A stretch of DNA of 7,405 bases from Candidatus Sumerlaeota bacterium (GCA_026398545.1 JAPLSR010000216.1:1-7405); one strand, 5' to 3'. Positions 1 to 5,276 are shown, numbered from the stretch's first letter. Notes: generated from the letters alone by a model not told the origin. A program made the numbers and translations.

Positions 1-511
1 ACGTGCCCAGTTCAAGATAGATTTCATCCCTGTTCAAGGCAACAAAACCCTCCTGATCAAGCCGGCTTTGCGTCAAAGTCAGATACAGCTCTTCATTGGT
101 AGAGGCATTCCTTAACTGCTGGACAAACGATATGCTGTACAGCATGGTGCTGAGTGTGGAGAGGATTTTCAGGTGCGTGCCGGTTTCTGCAAGTGGGGTA
201 AGAAAAAGGAAAATGACGTGCACCGGTTTCTTGTCTGCGGATGAGAAGTCAATGCCCCGCTTGGAAAGACCGACAAAAAATACGACATCCTTGAGAACCT
301 CGATTCTCGCATGAGGAATGGCTACGCCATTTCCGATACCTGTTGACCCCTGTTGCTCCCGCTGTAAGAGAGATTCCAGGATAGATTTTTTTTCATTGAT
401 TCTCTTTTGAGTTAGAAGAGAATCGACGATTTCAGTGAATACGCCTTCTTTGGTGTTGGATTTAAGATTTGCCTGGACGGCATTTTTGTTCAATAGTTCT
501 GAAATTCGCAT
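1..511 (-). CDS. PTS EIIA type-2 / EIIA(Ntr)-like domain protein, 3' end outside the window
   Basis: Seen: an open frame of 170 codons runs from ATG at 511 off the left edge. A strong ribosome site (GGGAGGGGG, 519-527) lies 7 nt upstream. Residues 1-150 read as a complete fructose/nitrogen-type EIIA domain. The phosphorylatable histidine is H67 in GIGNGVAIPHAR. A second conserved histidine is H113 in the segment TPLAETGTHLKILSTL, which closely resembles the matching part of E. coli PtsN. Known: EIIA(Ntr) proteins accept phosphate from HPr/NPr and regulate rather than transport sugar. In E. coli the unphosphorylated form acts on K+ uptake (TrkA, KdpD). Odd: the frame continues at least 20 residues past the usual domain end (FVALNRDEIYLELGT) with no stop, so this may be a longer or fused protein. 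It is preceded by a c-di-AMP riboswitch, which argues for an ion or osmotic role. EIIA domain is confident; exact role is inferred. Confidence 0.85.
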   Translation of the reverse strand, partial: MRISELLNKNAVQANLKSNTKEGVFTEIVDSLLTQKRINEKKSILESLLQREQQGSTGIGNGVAIPHARIEVLKDVVFFVGLSKRGIDFSSADKKPVHVIFLFLTPLAETGTHLKILSTLSTMLYSISFVQQLRNASTNEELYLTLTQSRLDQEGFVALNRDEIYLELGT

Positions 512-518
512 AAGAACA

Positions 519-542
519 CCCCCTCCCTTTCCGACAGGAGGG
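519..542 (-). promoter_or_regulatory. Ribosome binding site inside a potential sequestering hairpin
   Basis: On the minus strand CCCTCC (537-542) is perfectly complementary to GGAGGG (521-526), which is the core of the ribosome site of the EIIA gene. The loop is about 10 nt. If formed, this 6-bp GC-rich stem would hide the ribosome site. It lies immediately downstream of the riboswitch terminator, so it could add translational control to transcriptional attenuation. The pairing is seen; its function is inference. Confidence 0.4.
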
Positions 543-549
543 AAAATAT

Positions 550-575
550 AAAAAAACCAGAGAATGGTTCTCTGG
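550..575 (-). terminator. Intrinsic terminator of the c-di-AMP riboswitch (expression platform)
   Basis: Minus-strand hairpin CCAGAGAA-CCA-TTCTCTGG (8 perfect base pairs, 557-575) is followed directly by seven U residues (550-556). It lies between the aptamer and the EIIA start codon, 38 nt before the ATG, so it is an attenuator rather than a gene-end terminator. A competing pairing exists: GAGAATG at 579-585 is the perfect complement of CATTCTC at 560-566, the 3' arm of the terminator, so it can serve as the antiterminator strand. Confidence 0.8.
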
Positions 576-589
576 CGTCATTCTCCCTG

Positions 590-745
590 TTGCGCTTACG
601 AGGTTAGCTGTCGGGCTCGGGCTGAGATTCCCTAATCCTTCAAGAAAAGGATATTCGCCCCAATCCAATAAATGGATGGTCTGGTTCCCCCGTTATTTTC
701 CGGATACCCCATATACGGAATTTTCCGAAAAATATTCAGCTTATT
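590..745 (-). ncRNA. c-di-AMP riboswitch (ydaO-yuaA class)
   Basis: The minus-strand leader carries the hallmark blocks of the ydaO-yuaA aptamer in order. These are a GCTGAAT entry (734-740), GGGGGAACC (683-691), GGGGCGAAT, an AGGG block, and the very conserved 3' segment CCGACAGCTAACCTCGTAAG (595-614) ending in GCG. Supporting helices are TATTTTTCGGA with TCCGGAAAATA (724-734 with 694-704, one G-U), ATCCA/TGGAT (663-677) and ATCCTT/AAGGAT (635-652). The segment matches the B. subtilis ydaO leader almost block for block. Known: the class binds cyclic di-AMP and usually turns expression off, commonly ahead of K+ or osmolyte transporters and cell-wall hydrolases. Here it precedes an EIIA(Ntr)-like gene and a clear terminator, so high c-di-AMP should stop transcription. 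The outer P1 helix is weak (GCT/AGC with a mismatch), so the exact 5' edge is uncertain. Confidence 0.9.
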
Positions 746-753
746 TTTCCCAC

Positions 754-759
754 AATATA
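754..759 (-). promoter_or_regulatory. Candidate -10 element for the riboswitch-EIIA transcript
   Basis: Minus-strand TATATT would start transcription near 747, just ahead of the aptamer's 5' block at 740. No good -35 is found at the right spacing. A TTGACA on the same strand (794-799) is too far away to pair with it. The call rests on position and the hexamer only. Confidence 0.35.
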
Positions 760-880
760 AAAATCGCTTTCTTTTCTCACATAGCCTTGCCGATGTCAAT
801 GATAATCAGGTGTTCATTTCGATATCAATGTCCATGATAAAAACCTTTGACAGCGTCGGTATGAACCACATAAACATATT

Positions 881-910
881 TTGTTTCGTTACCGATGGAA
901 GAATTATTAG
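881..910 (+). promoter_or_regulatory. Candidate promoter of the SRP RNA
   Basis: TTGTTT (881-886) and TATTAG (905-910), separated by 18 nt, would start transcription at about 916, next to the base of the SRP RNA terminal helix (915). An alternative is the perfect -35 TTGACA at 847-852 with a poor TAAACA at 871-876, which would require a roughly 30-nt leader to be trimmed. The two options cannot be separated by reading. Confidence 0.35.
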
Positions 911-914
911 AGAC

Positions 915-1187
915 GGCCGTGCTAAGCGGGGAGCTAGCGGTGCCCTGTACCTGCAATCCGCTACAGCAGGGCGAATGTCCGCCCCCGGGATCGGCTGGTC
1001 AGGCAGAATCGGGCAAGCGGTGTTGAAGGCCGGGTCCTGCGCAACAGGGTTCTACGAATCGGGTCAGACCCTGACAGGAGCAGCCCTAAGTTGAAACACC
1101 TGTGTGCCGCAGGGGCGCCTGACTGGAGCTGGCTACCCGGCGCTCACTTGGTTGGTCGTTCACAAAGGTGGACTGCACGGCCTTTTT
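915..1187 (+). ncRNA. ffs: Large-type bacterial SRP RNA with Alu domain (scRNA/6S-like)
   Basis: The RNA is closed by a perfect 8-bp helix, GGCCGTGC (915-922) with GCACGGCC (1175-1182), followed immediately by TTTTT (1183-1187) as terminator. The length is about 268 nt, as in Firmicutes-type SRP RNAs and far longer than the roughly 110-nt E. coli 4.5S RNA. The 5' Alu region resembles B. subtilis scRNA: a GTGCTA start, then GGGGAG, TAGCGGTGCCCTG and GCAATCCGCT. Further matches are GGTCCTGCGCAAC, and GTCAG...AGCAGCC at 1063-1085, which is the Ffh M-domain binding site. The 3' strand has TGCCGC and GGGGCGCC. It acts with Ffh and FtsY in co-translational membrane targeting. Odd: the apical loop is UGAC instead of GGAA. 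Two open frames cross this RNA but are not genes. Confidence 0.93.
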
Positions 1188-1195
1188 ATATTTCT

Positions 1196-1657
1196 ATGAG
1201 AAAAATCATCATGCTTATCGCCACGGGGCTGGGAACGGGTTACTGTCCAGTTTCCGGCACAGTCGCATCGGCGTTGGCTGTTGTACTGTATCTGCCCGTT
1301 GCATACCTGAACACAACGCTATCCATCGTAGTTCTTTTTTATATTGGAATTGTGATTTGTCTGACAGCTTTGTCAATTCTGACTGCTACACGTGCGGCAG
1401 AATGGCTCGGCGAGAAAGACCCGCACAAGGTGGTTATTGACGAAATCGCAGGATATTTTTACGCCATGTTTCTTTTGCCGACGACGCCTCTTTATATCGG
1501 AGCGTCCTTTGTTATCTTCCGCATCTTTGATGTCTGGAAACCCTTCCCCATCTGCAAATCACAGGCGCTTCCCAGTGGCTGGGGCATCACAATAGATGAT
1601 GTCCTTGCAGGAATTTACACCTGCCTATTGCTCCATATAATCAAATGGACTTTATAA
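1196..1657 (+). CDS. pgpA: Phosphatidylglycerophosphatase A
   Basis: This 153-residue integral membrane enzyme removes phosphate from phosphatidylglycerol phosphate to give phosphatidylglycerol, the last step of that lipid's synthesis. Visible family signatures are ATGLGTGYCPVSGT near the N-terminus, KDPHKVVIDEIAGYF (about 74-88), FRIFDVWKPFPI, and LPSGWGITIDDVLAGIY near the C-terminus. The acidic residues in IDE and TIDD are the typical metal-binding positions. Hydrophobic stretches fit several membrane segments. Start choice: the frame is open back to 1091, but that region is SRP RNA, so ATG 1196 is preferred; ATG 1211 is the fallback. There is no Shine-Dalgarno, and the start lies only 8 nt beyond the SRP RNA T-run. 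The length suits short PgpA proteins. The gene is convergent with the sigma factor gene. Confidence 0.92.
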   Translation: MRKIIMLIATGLGTGYCPVSGTVASALAVVLYLPVAYLNTTLSIVVLFYIGIVICLTALSILTATRAAEWLGEKDPHKVVIDEIAGYFYAMFLLPTTPLYIGASFVIFRIFDVWKPFPICKSQALPSGWGITIDDVLAGIYTCLLLHIIKWTL

Positions 1658-1681
1658 AGAAAAATCAAAATTGATCGTTTT

Positions 1682-1709
1682 AATTTGTCATTCGTAATTT
1701 GTAATTCTT
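1682..1709. repeat. Degenerate heptad tandem repeat
   Basis: Four consecutive 7-mers occur: AATTTGT, CATTCGT, AATTTGT, AATTCTT. They fill most of the 50-bp gap between the convergent pgpA and sigma genes and touch the sigma stop codon (1708-1710). No convincing intrinsic terminator was found in this gap. Confidence 0.55.
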
Positions 1710-2535
1710 ATAACAGAGCGGCGAGTCTTTCGCGGAATATGGGACGGCGCAGTTTGGCAAGCGCCTTTCGCTCAATCCTCCTGACACCTTCCTGACTCAA
1801 GCCAACCAGACGGCTCGTTTTCCGAAGACTGAGCATCTTTCCATGCTCAAATCCGTAACGCAGTTTCACGATTCGTCTTTCTTTTTCCGTCAGGCATTTG
1901 AGCATGGCGGCAATTTTCACCCGCGCCTGAGTCTCCATGCAATATTCAAGAGGCGACCTGACTTCCCTGTCGGGAATCTTTTCAAAAAGAGACGCGGTTT
2001 CATCATCATTATTATCATCAAGGGATAGAACCGATTCGCCAAGTTTCAAAAGCTTAACCACCAATTCTTCTTTTATGTTCATCAGCCTTGCCAGTTCTTC
2101 TTCGGTGGGCTCACGTCCGTTTTCCTTGACAAATGTGGAAATGGTCTCACCTATACGTCCCACAAGCCGCGCCTTGCGGATGGGAAGGGTGATGAGGGAG
2201 CCATTGCGTCGCAGGGCGAGCTGAATCGCCTGTCTTATCCAGAAAGCGGCATAGGTGGAAAACCTGTATCCCTTGCGGTAATCATATTTTTTTATAACTT
2301 CAAGAAGCCCCACATTGCCCTCCTGAATCAGGTCGGCTAATGGGACACCACGATTTATATAATGGATGGCAATCTTTATTACAAATCTCAAATTGTGTTT
2401 CACAACTTCATCAAAGGCGGATGAATCCCCTCCCTCAAGACGCTTGAAAAGTTCTATCTCCATTTCCCTGGTTAAAACAGGATAGGAAGCCGCTTCACGG
2501 ATGTAAAATTGGACATTATCGTCAAATTGGTTCAT
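1708..2535 (-). CDS. Sigma-70 family RNA polymerase sigma factor, RpoD/RpoS-like (short)
   Basis: This 275-residue protein has the group 1/2 sigma-70 layout. Region 1.2 is at about 5-36 (QFYIREAASYPVLTREMEIE). Region 2 is at about 38-112, with HNLRFVIKIA, the core-binding DLIQEGNVGLLEVIKKYDY and the -10 recognition segment FSTYAAFWIRQAIQLAL. Region 3 is at about 118-185 (GREPTEEELARLM). Region 4 is at about 205-265, with ERRIVKLRYGF and an HTH ending in LSQEGVRRIERKALAKLRR. It lacks a long region 1.1. The -10 reading helix differs from RpoD's usual STYATWWIRQAI, so it may be an alternative (RpoS- or SigB-like) rather than the main factor. Start choice: ATG 2535 is preceded by AGGAAG about 10 nt upstream and begins right before region 1.2. 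An in-frame ATG at 2661 would add 42 residues unlike any sigma domain. It is transcribed alone and convergent with pgpA. Confidence 0.93.
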   Translation of the reverse strand: MNQFDDNVQFYIREAASYPVLTREMEIELFKRLEGGDSSAFDEVVKHNLRFVIKIAIHYINRGVPLADLIQEGNVGLLEVIKKYDYRKGYRFSTYAAFWIRQAIQLALRRNGSLITLPIRKARLVGRIGETISTFVKENGREPTEEELARLMNIKEELVVKLLKLGESVLSLDDNNDDETASLFEKIPDREVRSPLEYCMETQARVKIAAMLKCLTEKERRIVKLRYGFEHGKMLSLRKTSRLVGLSQEGVRRIERKALAKLRRPIFRERLAALL

Positions 2536-2703
2536 ATCCGGACTTCCTGAATGGTTATGGACTAAAAATGAGCAATATACATACCCTTCTTTATGGAAAC
2601 CATGAACGGAATATATGACATTGATAATATTTAGATTATGGGAAATCCCCTTATGTGCCATATAAAGGTAACATTGAAAATGTGGAATAAGGGAAACAAA
2701 TTC

Positions 2704-2739
2704 TGTGCTAAATATCGCACAAGTGCTGGTTTTCGCACC
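2704..2739. repeat. Two adjacent 18-bp dyads (GTGC-N8-GCAC), possible operator
   Basis: TGTGCTAAATATCGCACA (2704-2721) and AGTGCTGGTTTTCGCACC (2722-2739) abut exactly. Each is an inverted repeat of GTGC and GCAC with an 8-nt centre. The first has 5-bp arms and the second has 4-bp arms. Both copies share GTGCT and TCGCAC at the same positions. They lie about 170 bp upstream of the sigma factor start. The spacing fits two helical-face-related sites for a dimeric regulator, but no regulator is identified. Confidence 0.45.
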
Positions 2740-2799
2740 CCGTCATTGCCACCCCGATTCACCAAAATGAAAACAATTACCAATAAGAGTAATATATTG

Positions 2800-2872
2800 T
2801 TTAACAGGGATATACAGGATAAGCAGGATATTAATGATACAAATCCTGAATATCCTGTCTATCCTTGTTAAA
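2800..2872. repeat. 73-bp imperfect palindrome built of 9-bp direct repeats (REP/MITE-like)
   Basis: The left arm 2800-2830 (TTTAACAGGGATATACAGGA...) and the right arm 2842-2872 (...TATCCTTGTTAAA) are inverted copies of 31 bp with about five mismatches, around an 11-nt loop. Within each arm the core GGATA recurs every 9 bp (GGATA-TACA-GGATA-AGCA-GGATA). Such an ordered hairpin is unlike ordinary promoter DNA and suggests an interspersed repeat. No terminal transposon signature or target duplication was made out. A copy count needs the full genome. Confidence 0.7.
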
Positions 2873-3139
2873 TTTTATTAAACTATGATACATCGGCGAT
2901 GCAGGGGGAACCGAAAATATATTTTGAATTATTTCATAGAATTGAGATTGTAACAGAACAGTCCTAAATATCTTAAAAAATATTTGAAATTTTTTACTTG
3001 CATAGTTCAATCTCTATTTTTATGTTTCTTCTATAACTTAACAACACCCATTTTGACATTGGAGGGATGAGGGGTTTAAGGAGTAGAAAGTATTCTGAGA
3101 TTTCCAGTGGAATATGAAGAAAAGACCGGAGGGGGATTT

Positions 3140-3538
3140 ATGAGGAATTTGAAATTATCCGGGAGCGGGGTGCAAAGAACTAATTCAGGGATGTGGATTT
3201 TTCTCCTTATTGTTCTTTTCCTGATAACTGCCATCTCTGCAAACGCCGCTGGTCCTCTTTACAAAACAACCCGTGCCAGTAAAATAACCAATAAACTCCT
3301 ACGCGGTGTAATCAATATTCCCTTTTGTTTTATGGAAATTCCCCGTTCCATCAATCAAAATGTTCAGAATACGGATATCTTTACGGGAACCTTTGTGGGG
3401 CTTGGCGAGGGAGTGTTCAAGAGCTCTAAAAGACTCTGCTATGGGGTTTTTGAGACGGCGACCTTCCCGAGTCCTGAGATTAAGACCCTGAATTCCTGGG
3501 TGGATCATCCAATACCTTATAAGGAACTTTCGGAATAA
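3140..3538 (+). CDS. TIGR04073-family exosortase-system-associated protein, copy 1
   Basis: A predicted exported or membrane-anchored protein of 132 residues. A hydrophobic segment at about 18-36 ending in SANAAG looks like a signal peptide. The rest has the TIGR04073 pattern: KLLRGVINIPFCFMEIPRSI (52-71), FTGTFVGLGEGVFKSSKR (81-98) and YGVFETATFPSPEI (101-114). The start is ATG 3140, preceded by GGAGGGGG; the in-frame ATG at 3107 would add 11 residues without a comparable site. Known: the family co-occurs with exosortase/PEP-CTERM surface-sorting systems, but its function is undetermined. No exosortase is in this window. Odd: the usual TGWxEIP block has become PFCFMEIP, and the C-terminus is shorter than in the neighbour copy and lacks its PEF segment. 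It is likely co-transcribed with copy 2, 43 bp downstream. Family assignment is from memory of the motif. Confidence 0.75.
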   Translation: MRNLKLSGSGVQRTNSGMWIFLLIVLFLITAISANAAGPLYKTTRASKITNKLLRGVINIPFCFMEIPRSINQNVQNTDIFTGTFVGLGEGVFKSSKRLCYGVFETATFPSPEIKTLNSWVDHPIPYKELSE

Positions 3539-3581
3539 ATTTTATCTGGATAAAAACAGTTCTTGGGGGAGGTAAAATTCT

Positions 3582-3998
3582 ATGCGTACTGGGAAAAGGG
3601 CTCTTGTGATGTGGACGGGGGCACTGCTTCTCACATTACTTGTTGCCTCAGCCGGTGCAGATGACCTGACGAGGTCAAAAAGTGAGGCAGCCAGCATGAT
3701 GCACAAATTTGGACGAGGGATTGTGAATGTCCTGACAGGCTGGATAGAAATCCCCAAAAATATTGCCGTTGAATGGAAAAAGACCGAACCCTTCACGGGC
3801 TTTGTCATGGGCGCTGTTCAAGGGGTTGGATGGGGCGTGGGACGCACTGCCACTGGTTTTTATGACATCGTCACATTCCCCCTGCCCATTCCCGAAGGAT
3901 ATAAACCCCTGATGGAGCCTGAATTTATTCTTCCTGACCTCTGGGGAAAGGACCTGCCATACTTTGATGAACCAATTGAAAAGCCTCTCTATAAATAA
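3582..3998 (+). CDS. TIGR04073-family exosortase-system-associated protein, copy 2
   Basis: A 138-residue protein with an N-terminal signal peptide (hydrophobic about 8-24, probable cleavage near SAGA-DD). The family pattern is classic: MHKFGRGIVNVLTGWIEIPK (40-59), FTGFVMGAVQGVGWGVGRTA (71-90), TGFYDIVTFPLPIPEGYKP (91-109) and MEPEFILPDLWG (111-122). The glycine-rich middle could form a membrane-associated hairpin. GGGGGAGGT upstream gives a strong ribosome site for ATG 3582. It is paralogous to the preceding gene, with shared RG(V/I)xN, EIP, FTG and TFP positions, though diverged enough to be an old duplication. The two appear to form a two-gene operon closed by the terminator at 4027-4050. 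Role in the envelope is inferred; no biochemical function is known to me. Confidence 0.82.
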   Translation: MRTGKRALVMWTGALLLTLLVASAGADDLTRSKSEAASMMHKFGRGIVNVLTGWIEIPKNIAVEWKKTEPFTGFVMGAVQGVGWGVGRTATGFYDIVTFPLPIPEGYKPLMEPEFILPDLWGKDLPYFDEPIEKPLYK

Positions 3999-4026
3999 TT
4001 CCATCATAATGTGCATTTACAAAGAG

Positions 4027-4050
4027 CCCCGTTTTGAGACGGGGTTTTTT
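4027..4050 (+). terminator. Intrinsic terminator of the TIGR04073 pair
   Basis: Stem CCCCGT (4027-4032) with ACGGGG (4039-4044), a 6-nt loop, followed by TTTTTT (4045-4050). It lies 28 nt after the stop codon of the second copy and separates this operon from the DUF362 gene. Confidence 0.88.
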
Positions 4051-4056
4051 CTTTGT

Positions 4057-4073
4057 CTCGTTTCGCAAACGAG
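4057..4073. repeat. Perfect 7-bp hairpin ahead of the DUF362 gene
   Basis: CTCGTTT-CGC-AAACGAG is a perfect inverted repeat just after the terminator's T-run. On neither strand is it followed by a T-run, so it is not a second terminator. It lies upstream of the candidate -10 of the next gene and could be an operator, but this is unproven. Confidence 0.4.
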
Positions 4074-4091
4074 TAAAAATTTATTCTCGTC

Positions 4092-4097
4092 TATACA
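4092..4097 (+). promoter_or_regulatory. Candidate -10 giving a leaderless DUF362 mRNA
   Basis: TATACA ends 6 nt before the ATG at 4104, placing the expected transcription start at or next to the start codon. The 25 nt before the ATG contain no Shine-Dalgarno. An in-frame TAA at 4074 excludes a longer reading from a standard start. No -35 match was found at normal spacing. Confidence 0.4.
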
Positions 4098-4103
4098 TCT
4101 CTC

Positions 4104-5276
4104 ATGAGCATTGTCTCTCTTGCCATTTGTAATGATTACGCCCGTGACCGTGTTCTTTCGGCCATGCGGGAGGTCCTTGCGCCCCTGGGCGGCATGGGCT
4201 CTTTTGTAAAACCCGGACAGAGGGTGGCATTAAAACCCAACATCCTTATGGGCGCATCTCCTGAGAGTTGTATCACCACACATCCGGCAGTTATGGGCGC
4301 CACGGCAGAACTTGTTCGAGAGGCGGGCGCACATCCTTTTATTGTGGACAGCCCCGGCGCCGGCATCCCCAACAGCATCCCGTCGGTCCGCCAGACCTAC
4401 AAAAAATGCGGCTTCGCCGACCTCGGCATTCCGCTTAATGAAAACCTTGAATATGTCTTTTCCCCCGCGCCACAAGCCCGCATCACAAAGCGTATAGAAA
4501 TCTTAAAAGCCCTTCTTGATGCGGATGTGATTATCAATATGCCAAAGGTCAAGACTCATGTGTTCATGGTGCTGACATGCGCCGTGAAGAATATGTTTGG
4601 CGCAATTCCCGGCCTTCTCAAAGTTGGATATCACTCTAAACTGAGCACCCCTGAGCGTTTTGGCGGGATGCTGTTGGACATCCTTGAGGCGGTGCGCCCC
4701 ACCCTTAACATCATCGATGGTGTGCAGGGTATGGAAGGGGATGGACCCGCGGGCGGGCAGATAAAATCTCTGGGCATTCTCGCCGCTGCGCCGGATGCCA
4801 TTCTTGCGGACTTTGTAATATGTCACCTGATAGGTTTTGACGCAGGGATGATTCCTTACATGGCAATTGCGCAAAAGGAAGGGCTCTGTCCACGAGATAT
4901 TTCAGAGGTGCAGGTTCACTCAACCGACCCGATTGAGAAACTGATGCTGCCATTCGCGCCCCCTTCCACCCTCGGAGCGAAATCGGGACTTGTGCAGCAC
5001 CAATTCCTGAGACGCCTTGTCAACCCCATGTTGAATTATGCCCTGACGCTTCGTCCCGAGGTGGATAAGGAAAAATGTGTGGGATGCGGGGCATGTGTCA
5101 GCGCCTGTCCGGAGAGTATTATCAAATTAATTCAGGGTGGGAAAAATGGTCAGGTCGCCCATATCGGCAGACGTGGCTGTATCCGATGTTTCTGCTGCCA
5201 TGAGATGTGTCCCCACAAAGCCATCCTCTTGTGTAAGTCATTCCTTTATGGATTAATCAACAGACACCAGATTTGA
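4104..5276 (+). CDS. DUF362 protein with C-terminal 2x[4Fe-4S] ferredoxin domain
   Basis: A 390-residue protein without signal peptide or membrane segment, so probably cytoplasmic. Residues 1-290 form the DUF362 domain. Recognisable family blocks are KPGQRVALKPNIL, TTHPAVMGATAELVREAGA, the VDSPG motif, DADVIINMPKVKTH and CAVKNMFGAIPG. The C-terminus holds two cluster-binding motifs: C325-x2-C328-x2-C331-x3-C335-P and C359-x2-C362-x2-C365-x3-C369-P, with an extra cysteine at 364. Known: DUF362-ferredoxin proteins are common in anaerobes and are often annotated as iron-sulfur proteins; substrate and reaction are not established. The motifs imply electron transfer coupled to an unknown conversion. 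It is a single gene, with its own candidate promoter and no ribosome site. Family call is firm, function unknown. Confidence 0.9.
   Translation: MSIVSLAICNDYARDRVLSAMREVLAPLGGMGSFVKPGQRVALKPNILMGASPESCITTHPAVMGATAELVREAGAHPFIVDSPGAGIPNSIPSVRQTYKKCGFADLGIPLNENLEYVFSPAPQARITKRIEILKALLDADVIINMPKVKTHVFMVLTCAVKNMFGAIPGLLKVGYHSKLSTPERFGGMLLDILEAVRPTLNIIDGVQGMEGDGPAGGQIKSLGILAAAPDAILADFVICHLIGFDAGMIPYMAIAQKEGLCPRDISEVQVHSTDPIEKLMLPFAPPSTLGAKSGLVQHQFLRRLVNPMLNYALTLRPEVDKEKCVGCGACVSACPESIIKLIQGGKNGQVAHIGRRGCIRCFCCHEMCPHKAILLCKSFLYGLINRHQI

Larger units (their letters stand above)
2536..3139. other. 604-bp divergent intergenic region
   Basis: This is AT-rich DNA between the sigma gene (minus) and the first TIGR04073 gene (plus). 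It holds the tandem dyads at 2704-2739 and the palindromic element at 2800-2872. An open frame at 2638-2871 passes through both and reads as low-quality peptide with no ribosome site, so it is not called. Both flanking genes need promoters here. Candidates for the plus gene are TTGCAT (2999-3004) with TATGTT (3021-3026), or TATAAC (3032-3037), all weak. Nothing convincing was found for the sigma gene. Confidence 0.6.

Noticed and set aside
462..668. 68-codon minus-strand frame overlapping the EIIA leader
   Set aside because: It is simply the riboswitch and terminator read as protein.
672..1094. 140-codon plus-strand open frame
   Set aside because: It runs antisense to the riboswitch and then through the Alu part of the SRP RNA. 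It has no ribosome site and no protein-like pattern.
1091..1195. N-terminal extension of PgpA
   Set aside because: The 35 codons lie inside the SRP RNA, and PgpA homology starts only at MRKIIML.
2536..2661. 42-residue N-terminal extension of the sigma factor
   Set aside because: No sigma domain similarity, while an SD precedes the internal ATG at 2535.
2638..2871. 77-codon plus-strand frame
   Set aside because: It consists of the dyads and palindrome; the peptide is low complexity at its end and has no ribosome site.
2895..2920. GGGGGAACC resembling a second c-di-AMP aptamer
   Set aside because: Only this block is present; the AGCTAACCTCGTAAGC segment and the helices are missing nearby.
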